Source: Azospirillum agricola
GTDB lineage: Bacteria > Pseudomonadota > Alphaproteobacteria > Azospirillales > Azospirillaceae
Length of the DNA stretch: 64,000 bases
Direction of reading: 5' to 3'
Assembly: GCF_017876095.1 (NCBI RefSeq)
Contig: NZ_JAGINM010000020.1
Span: forward strand, 85,668-149,667
Shown here: positions 6,309 to 14,421 of the stretch, piece after piece
Numbering within the stretch: the stretch's first letter is position 1
How the letters are laid out: each line of letters starts with the position of its first letter
Translations under genes and position numbers: made by a program
Notes under the pieces: generated by a model
What the model was told of the DNA's origin: nothing
The model's input: the letters and a program-made list of their open reading frames with translations, nothing else
Databases searched by the model: none

Positions 6309-7598
6309 TCACGCCTTCCCGTGGACCCGGACATAGCGGGCGTCGCGCTCGATGTCGGCCGGCGCCACCAGCCCGCCGGTGACGACGAAGTTCCCTCGGA
6401 CCGATGTGCGGTTCGGCATCTTGGTGGCGAAGTTCACCCGCACGACGATCTTGCCCAGCTTGCCGTCGCGGCCCGGCGGGTCGAAGACATAGAGCAGCGC
6501 CGGGTTCTGGTGGTCGAAATAGACGGCGGTCGGCTCGGCCAGGATGGTGGGCAGGCGCTTGACGTCGGCCGGGATTAGGCGTTGCGCCTCCTTCTTGGCA
6601 TCGCGCAGCAGGTGCGACAACCCCTTGTCGGAGACCATCAGGGCACCGCTGTCGGGCATCAGCTCGGGCTTGTTGGCTGCCAGCCAGCGGACGATGGGTG
6701 GGGACAGGGTGCCGACCGGTCGCATGTCGCCGCGCGGCCGGGCCAGATCGAGGCCGTCGACCCACTGGGCGAACTCCGGCTGGATTTGCCGGGCCAGCGT
6801 CGGCGGGTCGGCCACCTCGGCCGCCAGCTCGGGCGGCAGGGCGGCCATCTTCTCCAACAGCTGCCGGGCGCTGGACGCGGTGCGGGCGGCCTTGCCCTTG
6901 TGGTAGGCGAAGCCGGGATCGACGCCGGCCGGCACTTCGACCGTCTCGCCGGTGCGGCTGTTGTGCCACGAGCGCGGGTCGAGCGGCGGCGGGTTGGCCG
7001 TCACGGTCCAGCTGGCCCGCTCCAGATCGCGGGCCGAGAGCTGTTGCACGGTGCAGCGGCAGCCCCAGCCGCAGGGCGGGCTGTGAGTGTCCCACCAGCT
7101 GTGGCCGACCGGCAGGATGGTGCCCGACCATGCCAGATGGTCCGGCCGGGTCCGATCATCCCGGACGGCGACGTAGCGGAGATAGGGTCGGGCCGGCGCC
7201 AGCCGTTCGATCCGCTCCCACTGGCCGGCCGCCATCGCCATGCGGACGTTGGTGTCGAAGATGGTGCGCAGCCGGCGCGGGCTGCCGAGCTGGACCGCCT
7301 TCTCCTCTCCGGTCAGCGGATCCGTCTCGATCGACTGTCCCCACCAGCCGCGCGCCTGAAGCATCGGCTCCAGTCCCTTGCGCCACTGGTCGAAGCTCTG
7401 CCCCTCCTTTAACGCCGTCACCAGCGAGGCATGGACGTCGGCCAGAAGGTCGACCTGCATCATCTTGGCGACGGTGAAGGAGACGGCGTGTTCCGCCTCC
7501 CACACGTCCTGCCACGCGAAGCCGACCCGGTGGCCCTTGGCTTCCAGAAAGCGGATCGCCTGTTCGGGCGGCAGGGGTGTGAGAGACGGAGCGGGCAT
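6309..7598 (-). CDS. F: Head morphogenesis / minor head protein (Mu F-like)
   Basis: The protein has 429 residues. N-terminal helices contain the family block SFDQWRKGLEPMLQARGWWG, followed by RLRTIFDTNVRMAMAAGQWER, RPYLRYVAVRDDRTRPDHLA and SPPCGWGCRCTVQQLSARDL, the SPP1 gp7/Mu F core, in which the cysteine cluster PPCGWGCRC is typical. The C-terminal half contains a second domain with QPEFAQWVDGL and DVKRLPTILAEPTAVYFDHQNPALLYVFDPPG, seen in the longer Mu-type versions. It acts inside the procapsid near the portal. The methyltransferase gene ends six bases upstream. Confidence 0.93.
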   Translation of the reverse strand: MPAPSLTPLPPEQAIRFLEAKGHRVGFAWQDVWEAEHAVSFTVAKMMQVDLLADVHASLVTALKEGQSFDQWRKGLEPMLQARGWWGQSIETDPLTGEEKAVQLGSPRRLRTIFDTNVRMAMAAGQWERIERLAPARPYLRYVAVRDDRTRPDHLAWSGTILPVGHSWWDTHSPPCGWGCRCTVQQLSARDLERASWTVTANPPPLDPRSWHNSRTGETVEVPAGVDPGFAYHKGKAARTASSARQLLEKMAALPPELAAEVADPPTLARQIQPEFAQWVDGLDLARPRGDMRPVGTLSPPIVRWLAANKPELMPDSGALMVSDKGLSHLLRDAKKEAQRLIPADVKRLPTILAEPTAVYFDHQNPALLYVFDPPGRDGKLGKIVVRVNFATKMPNRTSVRGNFVVTGGLVAPADIERDARYVRVHGKA

Positions 7599-7604
7599 GA
7601 ACTG

Positions 7605-8372
7605 CTACTTGGCTAGGGCTGTACGGATGCGGGACGCTGCGGTTTCAAAGATGGCTGGTGACTGTTCGATGCCAATGAAGCGGCGGCCGGACTGGATGGC
7701 CGCGACACCGGTTGTGCCCGACCCCATGAAGGGATCTAGGATGATGTCGCCGGGTTGGGTGATCCGCAACAGATCGGCCATGAGCGCCGTTGGCTTGCCG
7801 GCCATGTGGTGCTTGTCCACCGCCCGCACGGGATGACGGAACACGCCAGGAAGACACGGGGCGTCAGGGCCGGGCCGGTGCGGTCCATGGCTGGCCCACA
7901 GCAGGTATTCCGCCTGATGACGGAACCGCCCTTTGTCCGGTCGGCTCCCTTCCGTCTTGTCCCATACGACCGTGCCACGCCAGACCAAACCGGCGGCCTG
8001 GATGGCGTCGCTGGTCGCGGGAGCCTGACGCCAGTCGGTGAAGGTGGCAAACACCCCGCCCGGCTTGAGAAGCCGATAGCAGAACGATGCCCAGAGCGTG
8101 AACCAGTAGGCGTAACCGCGCTGGTCTCGGTTGTCGCCCAGGAAGTCGGGATAGCGGCCTGCCTTCTTGTCACCGAAGATGTATTTCTGGCTCGTGATGC
8201 CCATTCGAGCGCCACGGGATTGGCCGCCGCTGGAGTAGGGTGGATCGGTGAAGACGTGGTCGACGGAGCCGGCTTCCAAGGTCGGAAGAACATGCAGGAC
8301 GTCGCCACGAAACAACACCGCCGCTCTATCGCCAAGGGTGATAGGGGCGAAACGATCAATCGCAATGTCCAC
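7605..8372 (-). CDS. DNA methyltransferase, beta-class N4/N6 type
   Basis: The enzyme has 255 residues. The catalytic motif DPPY is at about residues 43 to 46 and the SAM-binding block DPFMGSGTTGVAA is near residue 216, so motif IV comes before motif I as in beta-class N4-cytosine/N6-adenine methylases. A loop, FGDKKAGRYPDFLGDNRDQRG, and a HQAEYLLWASHG segment follow the catalytic motif, as in phage orphan methylases. No restriction gene is nearby, so it probably protects phage DNA. The ATG lies inside the end of the Com gene, a 17-base overlap, suggesting translational coupling. Confidence 0.92.
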   Translation of the reverse strand: MDIAIDRFAPITLGDRAAVLFRGDVLHVLPTLEAGSVDHVFTDPPYSSGGQSRGARMGITSQKYIFGDKKAGRYPDFLGDNRDQRGYAYWFTLWASFCYRLLKPGGVFATFTDWRQAPATSDAIQAAGLVWRGTVVWDKTEGSRPDKGRFRHQAEYLLWASHGPHRPGPDAPCLPGVFRHPVRAVDKHHMAGKPTALMADLLRITQPGDIILDPFMGSGTTGVAAIQSGRRFIGIEQSPAIFETAASRIRTALAK

Positions 8373-8532
8373 GAACTCTCTCTATCGAGTCGGGCGCTCT
8401 CGGGCGCTCGGGTAGGGGGTTCGTGACCCTCACATGATTCATGGTGCCGCAACGCGGACACTTGATTTCGAGCATTTCTGCGGTCCCGCGCGCCAAAAGC
8501 CGGCGGCAGGATCCACAACGGATTTCCTCCAT
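8356..8532 (-). CDS. com: Com-family zinc-finger regulator
   Basis: The product has 58 residues and the order MEEIRCGSCRRLLARG, then EIKCPRCGTMNHVR. The C-x-x-C and C-x-x-C pairs about 20 residues apart, the RLLA and KCPRCGTxNH segments match Mu Com, the zinc-binding translational activator of the mom gene. Here the downstream overlapping gene is a DNA methyltransferase rather than mom, so the regulator and DNA-modification pairing is kept while the enzyme differs. No strong ribosome site precedes the ATG; the upstream in-frame codon run ends at a TAG. The leader is packed with hairpins. Confidence 0.88.
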   Translation of the reverse strand: MEEIRCGSCRRLLARGTAEMLEIKCPRCGTMNHVRVTNPLPERPRAPDSIERVRGHCD

Positions 8533-8557
8533 GGGTCGGATTGCCTATGGTGCCCGC

Positions 8558-8666
8558 CCCCAGCTGGGGAAGCGGGACGGCCGTGAGACGGCCTATTGCG
8601 GTCGTGCGAGGCGTACCCTCGCGGTTCGGGCTGTTGGCGCAGCCCGACCCCCGCCGGCCGCCCGGC
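8558..8666. promoter_or_regulatory. Hairpin-dense leader upstream of com
   Basis: In the 161-base gap between the portal stop and the com start there are five perfect inverted repeats in a row: CCCCAGCTGGGG (8558 to 8569), GGCCGT-GAG-ACGGCC (8579 to 8593), GCGAGG/CCTCGC (8606 to 8622), CGGGCTG/CAGCCCG (8627 to 8646) and GCCGG/CCGGC (8653 to 8666). On the minus strand they form the 5' leader of com. They could control translation of com and the methylase, stop readthrough, or fold as an independent RNA. Confidence 0.55.
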
Positions 8667-8693
8667 TGGGGGTATCTCGAAGCTTGGGAAGGT

Positions 8694-10286
8694 TCAGCCG
8701 GCATCATCGCCACCAGCGGCGCCGACCTTGGCCGCAACCCGCGCCATGAACTGACCACGCGCCAGGGCGTCGACCAGGGCGCCGGAGTGGTCAGCGCCGG
8801 CGACCTCGACCAGACGCGCGACGAAGTCCTCGGCGCTGGTCGCGTCCTCGGCCGCCGCCAGGACGGCGGTCACCAGCGGGGCGGCCAGCGGTTTCCAGTC
8901 GGCGAGCAGCTCGTCCACCATGACGTCGACCGCATCGGGACCGTGCGCGCCCTGCGCCGCCAGTGCGGGGGCGTCAGCGGCCGGGGTGGGATCGGCCGGC
9001 GGCGTCTGTGAAGGCGGCGTGGCGGGAGCGCCCAGCAGCTCGTCACCCTCGTCGGGATCGGCGAAGCCGAACCGGTCGCGAACCTCGGAGGCCGACACCT
9101 TCAGTCCCAGCGGCACCAGCCCCTTCAGGGCGTCGAGCTGGAGCTTCAGATCCTTGGTGTCCGGCCGGCCGATCCGGATCGTCGGGTAGGCGTCGCGAGG
9201 CCCCAGATTGAGGATCACGGCCGGCACGACCAGATCGCGCTTCAGCGTCACCATCAGCTGGCGCGCGTCGGCGCGCTCGATGTCCTCCTGGACCTGCCGG
9301 TGTTCCTGGCCGACCGCGTGGCCGCCGGCGATCGCGTCGGTGGTGGCGGTCTGGCCGAGCACCAGCTTCGACGTCTGCCGCTCGAAGAACTCCACCAAGC
9401 CCTGGAACACGGCGGCGTTGGCGGCGGCCTTGCTCGCCTCCACGAACTCCAAATTCATCGACTGGGGGATGATGGCGGCGGCGTCGGCCGCGATGTTGCG
9501 CACGGCGCGGAGCAGCGCCGCCATGTCCTCCTTTGACGCACCCGGCCCGTAGCGACCGACGCGGATCGGCTGGCCGTAGGTTTCGACGAAGGACAACCAG
9601 TCCTTGGTGCCGAAGGACGTGAACAGCCACGCCCAGCAGGCTGGCCGGGCGAGGCCGCCCCGGATCGGGATCCCGGATTTCGTCCGGGGCTTGTGGACGA
9701 TGTACTTGAACGGGTCGAGGTCGCGGCCCTCGGCGTAGCCCGGCTCGCGAAGGCGCAGGGTGGTGCCGTCCGTGCGGTCGAACTGGAACCAGCGCGGATC
9801 GCGCCAGACAATCCCGGCCGGAAGCCAGGGCTGCCGGCTGGTGTCCCAGACGATCTCGGCGACCGAGAAGCCCTTGCCGATGCCGTCGAGCAGATCGTAG
9901 AGCACGTCGGCGAAGGCGTCGTCGGCGACCACCAGACGAATCAGGTCGGCCGCCTCGATGTCCTCGGGCTTGTCGCTGGCCGCCTCCACCGTCACGTCGA
10001 GCTGGGAGACGGACAGCCGCCGGGTTCCCAGGACGGACCGGTAGTGGATGAACTTCTCCTCGATGTCCTCAGCAAGCGCCAGATAGGCGGACGGGTCGCC
10101 CTGCTCGGCCTCCAACAGGATGGAGCCGAGACGGCGCGGCGTCAGACCATGCGACGGATGCTCGGCCAGGACGCTGCGCACCCCGGTGACGGTCGGGGCG
10201 GACAGCTCCTCGGCCAGCACCTCGCGGACGATCGGCAGGCCGGTGACCGGGTCGAGGATGGGGGACGTGATGCGGATGGTCGCCAT
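8694..10286 (-). CDS. Portal protein (Mu gp29-like, DUF935)
   Basis: The protein has 530 residues from the ATG at 10286, two bases after the terminase stop. DUF935 landmarks are present in order: HPSHGLTPRRLGSILLEAEQGD, YLALAEDIEEKFIHYRSVLGTRR, ALYDLLDGIGKGFSVAEIVWD-type core, PRWFQFDRTDG, YIVHKPRTKSGIPIRGGLARPACWAW and NAAVFQGLVEFFERQTSKLVLGQT. The portal ring sits at one capsid vertex, docks the terminase and lets DNA pass. A proline/alanine-rich linker near residue 430 separates a C-terminal helical part. Length fits the family. Confidence 0.95.
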   Translation of the reverse strand: MATIRITSPILDPVTGLPIVREVLAEELSAPTVTGVRSVLAEHPSHGLTPRRLGSILLEAEQGDPSAYLALAEDIEEKFIHYRSVLGTRRLSVSQLDVTVEAASDKPEDIEAADLIRLVVADDAFADVLYDLLDGIGKGFSVAEIVWDTSRQPWLPAGIVWRDPRWFQFDRTDGTTLRLREPGYAEGRDLDPFKYIVHKPRTKSGIPIRGGLARPACWAWLFTSFGTKDWLSFVETYGQPIRVGRYGPGASKEDMAALLRAVRNIAADAAAIIPQSMNLEFVEASKAAANAAVFQGLVEFFERQTSKLVLGQTATTDAIAGGHAVGQEHRQVQEDIERADARQLMVTLKRDLVVPAVILNLGPRDAYPTIRIGRPDTKDLKLQLDALKGLVPLGLKVSASEVRDRFGFADPDEGDELLGAPATPPSQTPPADPTPAADAPALAAQGAHGPDAVDVMVDELLADWKPLAAPLVTAVLAAAEDATSAEDFVARLVEVAGADHSGALVDALARGQFMARVAAKVGAAGGDDAG

Positions 10287-10288
10287 GG

Positions 10289-11893
10289 TCAGTAGCCTCC
10301 GGCGCCGAAGCCGAAGCCCCGGTCGTCGTCGTCGGTGAAGTCGGGCAGATCGTGGCGGCGGTTGGCCTCGGCGCTGCGGGCCGGCTCGTAGCCGTAGCTC
10401 TGCGCCGGCAGGCGGCTGGCGTAATGCGCCAGGACGGCGGCGATGCCGGCGTCGCCGTGGCGCTTGTGACCGTCCGTGCCGGTGGTGCGCGCCTGATGGC
10501 GCTTCAACTGGGCGACGCCGTCGCGCATTTCGAACTGGCCGAAATCGACCAGAATGTCGGCGTCCTTCGCCAGCAGCATGGACGCCCCCTCCAGCGCCGC
10601 CTTGAAGGGCGGCATGTTGACCCGATACCACTCGGTCGAGAACTTGACCTCCTCGACCCGGTCCGGCCCGAACAGCTGGCGCATGCGCTCGGCGAGGCTG
10701 GCGCCGTTGCCGCCGGCGTCGATCGCCGCCTTCACCAGACGCGGCATCCGGTCCAGCACGTAGCGGACGATCAGCTTCTGCTCTTCGTCGGGGACGTTGC
10801 GCAGCTCGAACACGAAGGCGGTGCGCAAGGTCAGGTCGGACATGATCTGCGCCGGCCAGCCGACCGAGGCGTCACGCAACCGGGCGTAATCGTGGCCGTA
10901 GACCGACTGGCGGGTCGGGTCGAGACGGTCGAGCAGTGGCTTCAGATGCTCCTCGCACCACGCGAGGGCGGCGGCGCGGCGGGCGAAGTCTGGCAGATCG
11001 ACGAAGCCGGGTTCGCACTCCCAGCGCAACACCGGGATCTCGGCCGACATGCGGGCCACGACCAGGTCACGCGGCAGCCAGGTCCCACCCTTGTTCTTCG
11101 GGATGACCCGCAGCTCCTCGTCGGCCGCGTCGCCGTAGCTGGCGTAGATGCCAGCCGCCCAGACGTCCTCGGCCTCCTGGCTCCAGTCGTCGCCCTTGAC
11201 CAAGCAGATGCGCCGGAACAGCCCGTCCTTCAGGGCGTCGTCGAAGGTGACGCGCAGGACGGGGTACGGCTTCTTGCCGGCCCGGCAAGCGTCGATCAAC
11301 TGGTTGAAGGGATGGGCGGTGCCGTTGTGCGTGCTGATGACGGCGACCTTGCCGCCCCAGATCAGCAGCGCCATCGCCGCCTTCAGCAGCTCGTCCAGAT
11401 CGTCGTGGAAGGCGGCTTCGTCGATGATGACGTAACCCTGCCGGCCGCGCAGGGAGCGCGGGCGCGAGGCCAGGGCGACGATTTCGAAGCCGCTGGCGAA
11501 GCTGATGCGGAACGCCTTGATGCCGTCGTCGGACCCGTCGTCGAACAGCTCCTCCGACATCGCCGAACACGCCTTGTCGAACAGCCGCGCCCAGGCGCCG
11601 CAGGTGTCGATGAACTCCCGCGCCATGTCGAGGTTGTAGCCGATGTAGAGCGTGTCCATGCCCTTCGCGGCCTTCCCGGCGGCGCTGGTCAGGACGGCGT
11701 CGGCGGCGATCGCCCAGGTGTAGCCGATGCGGCGGCTCTTCTCGACGACGACGACGGGGAAGAGCGCCGTCGTCTCCAGCAGATGCTTCTGGTAGGCCAG
11801 AAGCAGGTCCATGGGGGGACCGCCGTTGTGGCCGAGAGACGGGATCTCGGCGGGCAGGCGTCCGAAATCCTCGGCGGCGGGGCGGGGTTTCAT
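10289..11893 (-). CDS. Terminase large subunit (Mu gp28-like)
   Basis: The protein has 534 residues. The N-terminal ATPase shows a Walker-A-like EKSRRIGYTWA near residue 50 and a Walker B GYVIIDEAAFHDD near residue 155, followed by the coupling motif VISTHNGTAHPFN. The second half carries the nuclease-type fold with VYGHDYARLRDAS and KAAIDAGGNGASLAERMRQ blocks. This motor packages phage DNA headful-wise from transposed copies, carrying flanking host DNA. The gene overlaps the preceding small-subunit gene by four bases. Confidence 0.95.
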   Translation of the reverse strand: MKPRPAAEDFGRLPAEIPSLGHNGGPPMDLLLAYQKHLLETTALFPVVVVEKSRRIGYTWAIAADAVLTSAAGKAAKGMDTLYIGYNLDMAREFIDTCGAWARLFDKACSAMSEELFDDGSDDGIKAFRISFASGFEIVALASRPRSLRGRQGYVIIDEAAFHDDLDELLKAAMALLIWGGKVAVISTHNGTAHPFNQLIDACRAGKKPYPVLRVTFDDALKDGLFRRICLVKGDDWSQEAEDVWAAGIYASYGDAADEELRVIPKNKGGTWLPRDLVVARMSAEIPVLRWECEPGFVDLPDFARRAAALAWCEEHLKPLLDRLDPTRQSVYGHDYARLRDASVGWPAQIMSDLTLRTAFVFELRNVPDEEQKLIVRYVLDRMPRLVKAAIDAGGNGASLAERMRQLFGPDRVEEVKFSTEWYRVNMPPFKAALEGASMLLAKDADILVDFGQFEMRDGVAQLKRHQARTTGTDGHKRHGDAGIAAVLAHYASRLPAQSYGYEPARSAEANRRHDLPDFTDDDDRGFGFGAGGY

Positions 11894-12459
11894 GGCGCCT
11901 TCCGGATGCCGAGAAAGTCCTTCTTGATGTCGGCGATGGTGTCGGCCGACAGCCCCTTGCGCTTGGCGGTGGCCTCCATGGCGGCGATGGCGCGCTTGTC
12001 CGCCTCGGTCTGGAGACGGAGGATCAGCTCGGCGTCCGTCTTGCGGGCACTGGCGAGCTTCTGAATGGAGGAGGTCAGGAACATGACCTGCTCGGGATCG
12101 AAGGTGACCGGGCCGCCTTCCTCGCCATCCTCGCCGGCGCCGGTAAGCAGGTTCATGATCAGCGCGTGCCCCAGTTCGATGTTGAGCCGGGCAACCTTGG
12201 TGTCGGGTTCGTCGCCGAGCTGGCGCACCAAGCCCTCGGCCATGGCGCGGGACTGGCGCAGGCGTTCGCCGATCTTGTCCATCCCCTGCACGTAGCGGCC
12301 GACCGCCGACCGGGAGACGTCGACGTCGTGGCGGCCCTCGGCGCGCAGGGCTTGGAGCTTGGACAGCAGCTCGTCGATCGTCCAGCCATCCTCGCGCAGG
12401 CGGCCAAGCTCCTCCCGGATTTCCTTCGGCAGGCGGTCGAGGGTCGAACGGGGGGCCAT
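11890..12459 (-). CDS. Terminase small subunit (Mu gp27-like, DUF3486)
   Basis: The protein has 189 residues, opening with STLDRLPKEIREELGRLRED and continuing with the helix-turn-helix-like part WTIDELLSKLQAL, then VSRSAVGRYVQGMDKIGERLR, the core of DUF3486. The C-terminal half is a long helical segment with DAELILRLQTEADKRAIAAMEA. These proteins recognise phage DNA and recruit the large terminase. It precedes the gp28-like gene with a four-base overlap, the usual order. Confidence 0.9.
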   Translation of the reverse strand: MAPRSTLDRLPKEIREELGRLREDGWTIDELLSKLQALRAEGRHDVDVSRSAVGRYVQGMDKIGERLRQSRAMAEGLVRQLGDEPDTKVARLNIELGHALIMNLLTGAGEDGEEGGPVTFDPEQVMFLTSSIQKLASARKTDAELILRLQTEADKRAIAAMEATAKRKGLSADTIADIKKDFLGIRKAP

Positions 12460-12462
12460 GGG

Positions 12463-12762
12463 TCAGCCCAGCGACGGCAGCTTGACGCCGGGCAGCGGCG
12501 GGCCGAGACGACGCAGATGGTTCTCGCCGTTGGTGCGCAGCGTCGCCACCAGCACCGGGCCGACCTGCTCGGTGGCGACGGCGTCCAGACTGGCGAGATA
12601 GGTGATCTGCTGCGTCACCTGCTCGCGGGTGACATGATGACCCAGCGCGTTGACGGCGGTCTGGATGATGGAGGCGTTGCCCCGGTTGCCCGGCGCCTCG
12701 GACAGGACGCGCAGGATACAGAGGCGCAGGTCTTCGGTCAGGTGGGCCTGGAAGCTCATCAC
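12463..12762 (-). CDS. Mu gp26-like winged-helix protein
   Basis: The protein has 99 residues, with an N-terminal helix (LTEDLRLCILRVLSEAPG) and a likely winged-helix DNA-binding body (NASIIQTAVNALGHHVTREQVTQQITYLASLDAV). Genes of this size and fold occupy the gp26 position between DUF2730 and DUF3486 genes in Mu-like phages. Role is unknown; DNA binding is inferred from the predicted fold. It overlaps the next upstream gene by four bases. Confidence 0.75.
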   Translation of the reverse strand: MMSFQAHLTEDLRLCILRVLSEAPGNRGNASIIQTAVNALGHHVTREQVTQQITYLASLDAVATEQVGPVLVATLRTNGENHLRRLGPPLPGVKLPSLG

Positions 12763-13058
12763 ACTTTGGCCTTCAGCAGGAAGTCTTCGATCCGGGTCAC
12801 GCTGGCCGCGATGCGGTTGAGCAGCTGCTGTTGCGCCTCGCTCTGGCCTTTGAGGGTGGCGAACTCGCCGCGCATCTTGGCGAAGTCGTCGGCGGTGGGC
12901 AGGTGCGTGAGGTCGCGTTCGATCAACGCGACGCGGGTGCCCAGCGCGTCATGGTCGGAGCGCGAGACGTAGCCCGTGCGCAACGACCAGACGATCCAGG
13001 CCAGCACGGTGTTGAACACCAGCGCCGCCGCCCAACCCCATTTCGTCACCGCTTCCAT
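12759..13058 (-). CDS. Mu gp25-like membrane protein (DUF2730)
   Basis: The protein has 99 residues, with one N-terminal membrane span (WGWAAALVFNTVLAWIVWSL), then a helical cytoplasmic or periplasmic part with heptad-like spacing (LIERDLTHLPTADDFAKMRG, LNRIAASVTRIEDFLL). The combination of a first membrane helix and the RDLxxLPTxDDxxxL segment is the DUF2730 signature. It sits in the lysis-to-packaging transition, where it could work with the lysis proteins as a spanin-like or antiholin partner; that is inference. Confidence 0.82.
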   Translation of the reverse strand: MEAVTKWGWAAALVFNTVLAWIVWSLRTGYVSRSDHDALGTRVALIERDLTHLPTADDFAKMRGEFATLKGQSEAQQQLLNRIAASVTRIEDFLLKAKV

Positions 13059-13261
13059 TGCTTACGCTCCCGTTCCAGTCGTTCTTCGCAGTCCACGCAC
13101 CGCGTCGCGGCGCGGTAGGCGTCGCGGCGCCCCTGTGGGATGGCCGCGTCGCATTCGATGCAGGTGGCGGTTCCTGCCCGCGCCAGCCGGCCACGGACGG
13201 CGGTGATCGCCACCGCCGTGTCGTGGGCGCTGCGCGCCTCGCCTTCGTCGCCGAAGTCCAC
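13046..13261 (-). CDS. TraR/DksA-type C4 zinc-finger protein
   Basis: The product has 71 residues. C-x-x-C (TCIECDAAIPQGRRDAYR) and C-x-x-C (TRCVDCEERLERE) form the four-cysteine zinc finger of TraR, the short relatives of DksA that bind RNA polymerase through the secondary channel without ppGpp. The N-terminal helix with D-x-A-x-x-x-E spacing is shorter than in DksA, as in plasmid and phage TraR. It overlaps the gp25-like gene start by 13 bases. It may tune host transcription late in infection. Confidence 0.88.
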   Translation of the reverse strand: MDFGDEGEARSAHDTAVAITAVRGRLARAGTATCIECDAAIPQGRRDAYRAATRCVDCEERLERERKQWKR

Positions 13262-13268
13262 CGCAGCC

Positions 13269-13739
13269 TCAGCCCAGCGGCGGCGTGGGGGCGGTCGGGT
13301 CGAGCGGGGCGACCAGATCCAGACGGCCGGTCAGGCGCTCCTTCAGCCCCTCGGCGTCGATGCGCAGATCCTTCAGCAGGGCGGGCATCTTCGGCAGCAG
13401 GTAGCCGGCCGCGACCGCCACCAGTTCGGACCGCGTCGAGAAATCGGTCAGCGGGCTGCCCTTCATCAGGGCTTTTTCACGGGCGTACATCAGGGCGTAG
13501 GTCATGCCCTGTTCCAGCCGCTCGACCAGCAGGCTTTCCCGCCGGACGTGCAGCAGGTCGGTGCCGCGCTTGATCGCCCAGGCCAGCAGGGTGCTGATGC
13601 CGAGGAAGGCATAGTCGAGAATGGCCGAATACAGCTCCTTCGGCAGCGCCACGCTGTAGACGTCGGCGGCCAGGGCGGCGCGGTTGGCGAGAACGAACAG
13701 GGCGGCGACGGCGCAGAGCGTCCATCCGATGATGCGCAA
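13269..13739 (-). CDS. Holin-like membrane protein
   Basis: The product has 156 residues from a TTG start at 13739, chosen because AAGGA lies eight bases upstream and no ATG or GTG fits. Two membrane spans (IIGWTLCAVAALFVLANRAA and LYSAILDYAFLGISTLLAWA) are followed by a soluble tail with ALMYAREKALMKGSPLTDF and AVAAGYLLPKMPALLKDL, like holins of the LLH class. It lies 11 bases after the endolysin gene. Holin function is inferred from membrane topology and position. Confidence 0.65.
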   Translation of the reverse strand: MRIIGWTLCAVAALFVLANRAALAADVYSVALPKELYSAILDYAFLGISTLLAWAIKRGTDLLHVRRESLLVERLEQGMTYALMYAREKALMKGSPLTDFSTRSELVAVAAGYLLPKMPALLKDLRIDAEGLKERLTGRLDLVAPLDPTAPTPPLG

Positions 13740-13750
13740 GATCGGGATCC

Positions 13751-14284
13751 TTACAGGTGCGGCGCGACGAGACGGTTGAAACGGGCGACGAACTCTTCCG
13801 GCCGGCCCTTGCCCTTCGGCGTGTTGTAGACCTGCTTCCAGACGCGGGCGTGCCCCTCGATGTCGCCGGGGGCGGCGAGGCGGACGGGCGAGCGGTAGTA
13901 GATCAGCCGGGCCACGGCCGTGGCGTAGGCGAGGTTCGTGCACAGCTGCACGGCCGGTGACGGCCAGGAGGCGGCGAGGCCGGACAGGCGCGCGGCCAGC
14001 GTCGGGCGGAAGCGGAGGAAATTGGTGTGGAGGTCGTCGAGGGTGGCTGGCTCGATCTGGTACAGGCCATAGGCCGGGCCGAGCTGGCGATCACCGGCGC
14101 CGGTGATCTGGTCGAGGGCACGGAAGCCGCTCTCGACGGCGGCGGTGCCGAGAAGGAGTTCGACGGCGGCCTCACTGTCGAGGCCGGGGACGTCGGGGCC
14201 GCTGATGGCGGAGAGGGTCGGCCGCACGACGAACAGGGCGAGGTGGCGGACCGAGAGGCCGGAAGGCGCGGGGGTGTTGTCCAT
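13751..14284 (-). CDS. Endolysin, lysozyme/transglycosylase-like
   Basis: The product has 177 residues, with LLLGTAAVESGFRALDQITG giving the catalytic glutamate of SLT/lysozyme-like muramidases and GPAYGLYQIEPATLDDL the second conserved block (usually GxxQI). There is no signal peptide, so export to the cell wall needs the holin. It is the first gene of the late lysis/head operon in this window, following the dyad at 14389. It cleaves peptidoglycan glycan strands at lysis. Confidence 0.85.
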   Translation of the reverse strand: MDNTPAPSGLSVRHLALFVVRPTLSAISGPDVPGLDSEAAVELLLGTAAVESGFRALDQITGAGDRQLGPAYGLYQIEPATLDDLHTNFLRFRPTLAARLSGLAASWPSPAVQLCTNLAYATAVARLIYYRSPVRLAAPGDIEGHARVWKQVYNTPKGKGRPEEFVARFNRLVAPHL

Positions 14285-14388
14285 ACCCCCTAGTTTCGAG
14301 CATCGCGCCCGAAGGGTTTACCCCTGGAGTTGTGACCGGCCGACCTGTCGGCGATCAGGGCGGGGCAGCCGGTGCAGCAACCGAATTA

Positions 14389-14412
14389 TGCGTTACAACG
14401 CACCCGTAACGC
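14389..14412. promoter_or_regulatory. Dyad TGCGTTAC...GTAACGCGCA upstream of lysis genes
   Basis: In the gap between the Mor-like activator gene and the endolysin gene, GCGTTAC (14390 to 14396) is repeated in inverse as GTAACGC (14406 to 14412), nine bases apart. An overlapping inverted repeat TGCGTT-AC-AACGCA (14389 to 14402) shares the left arm. The position fits a binding site for the Mor/C-type activator at a late or middle promoter reading leftward into 14284. No promoter consensus was confirmed. Confidence 0.5.
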
Positions 14413-14421
14413 GCAATGGCG

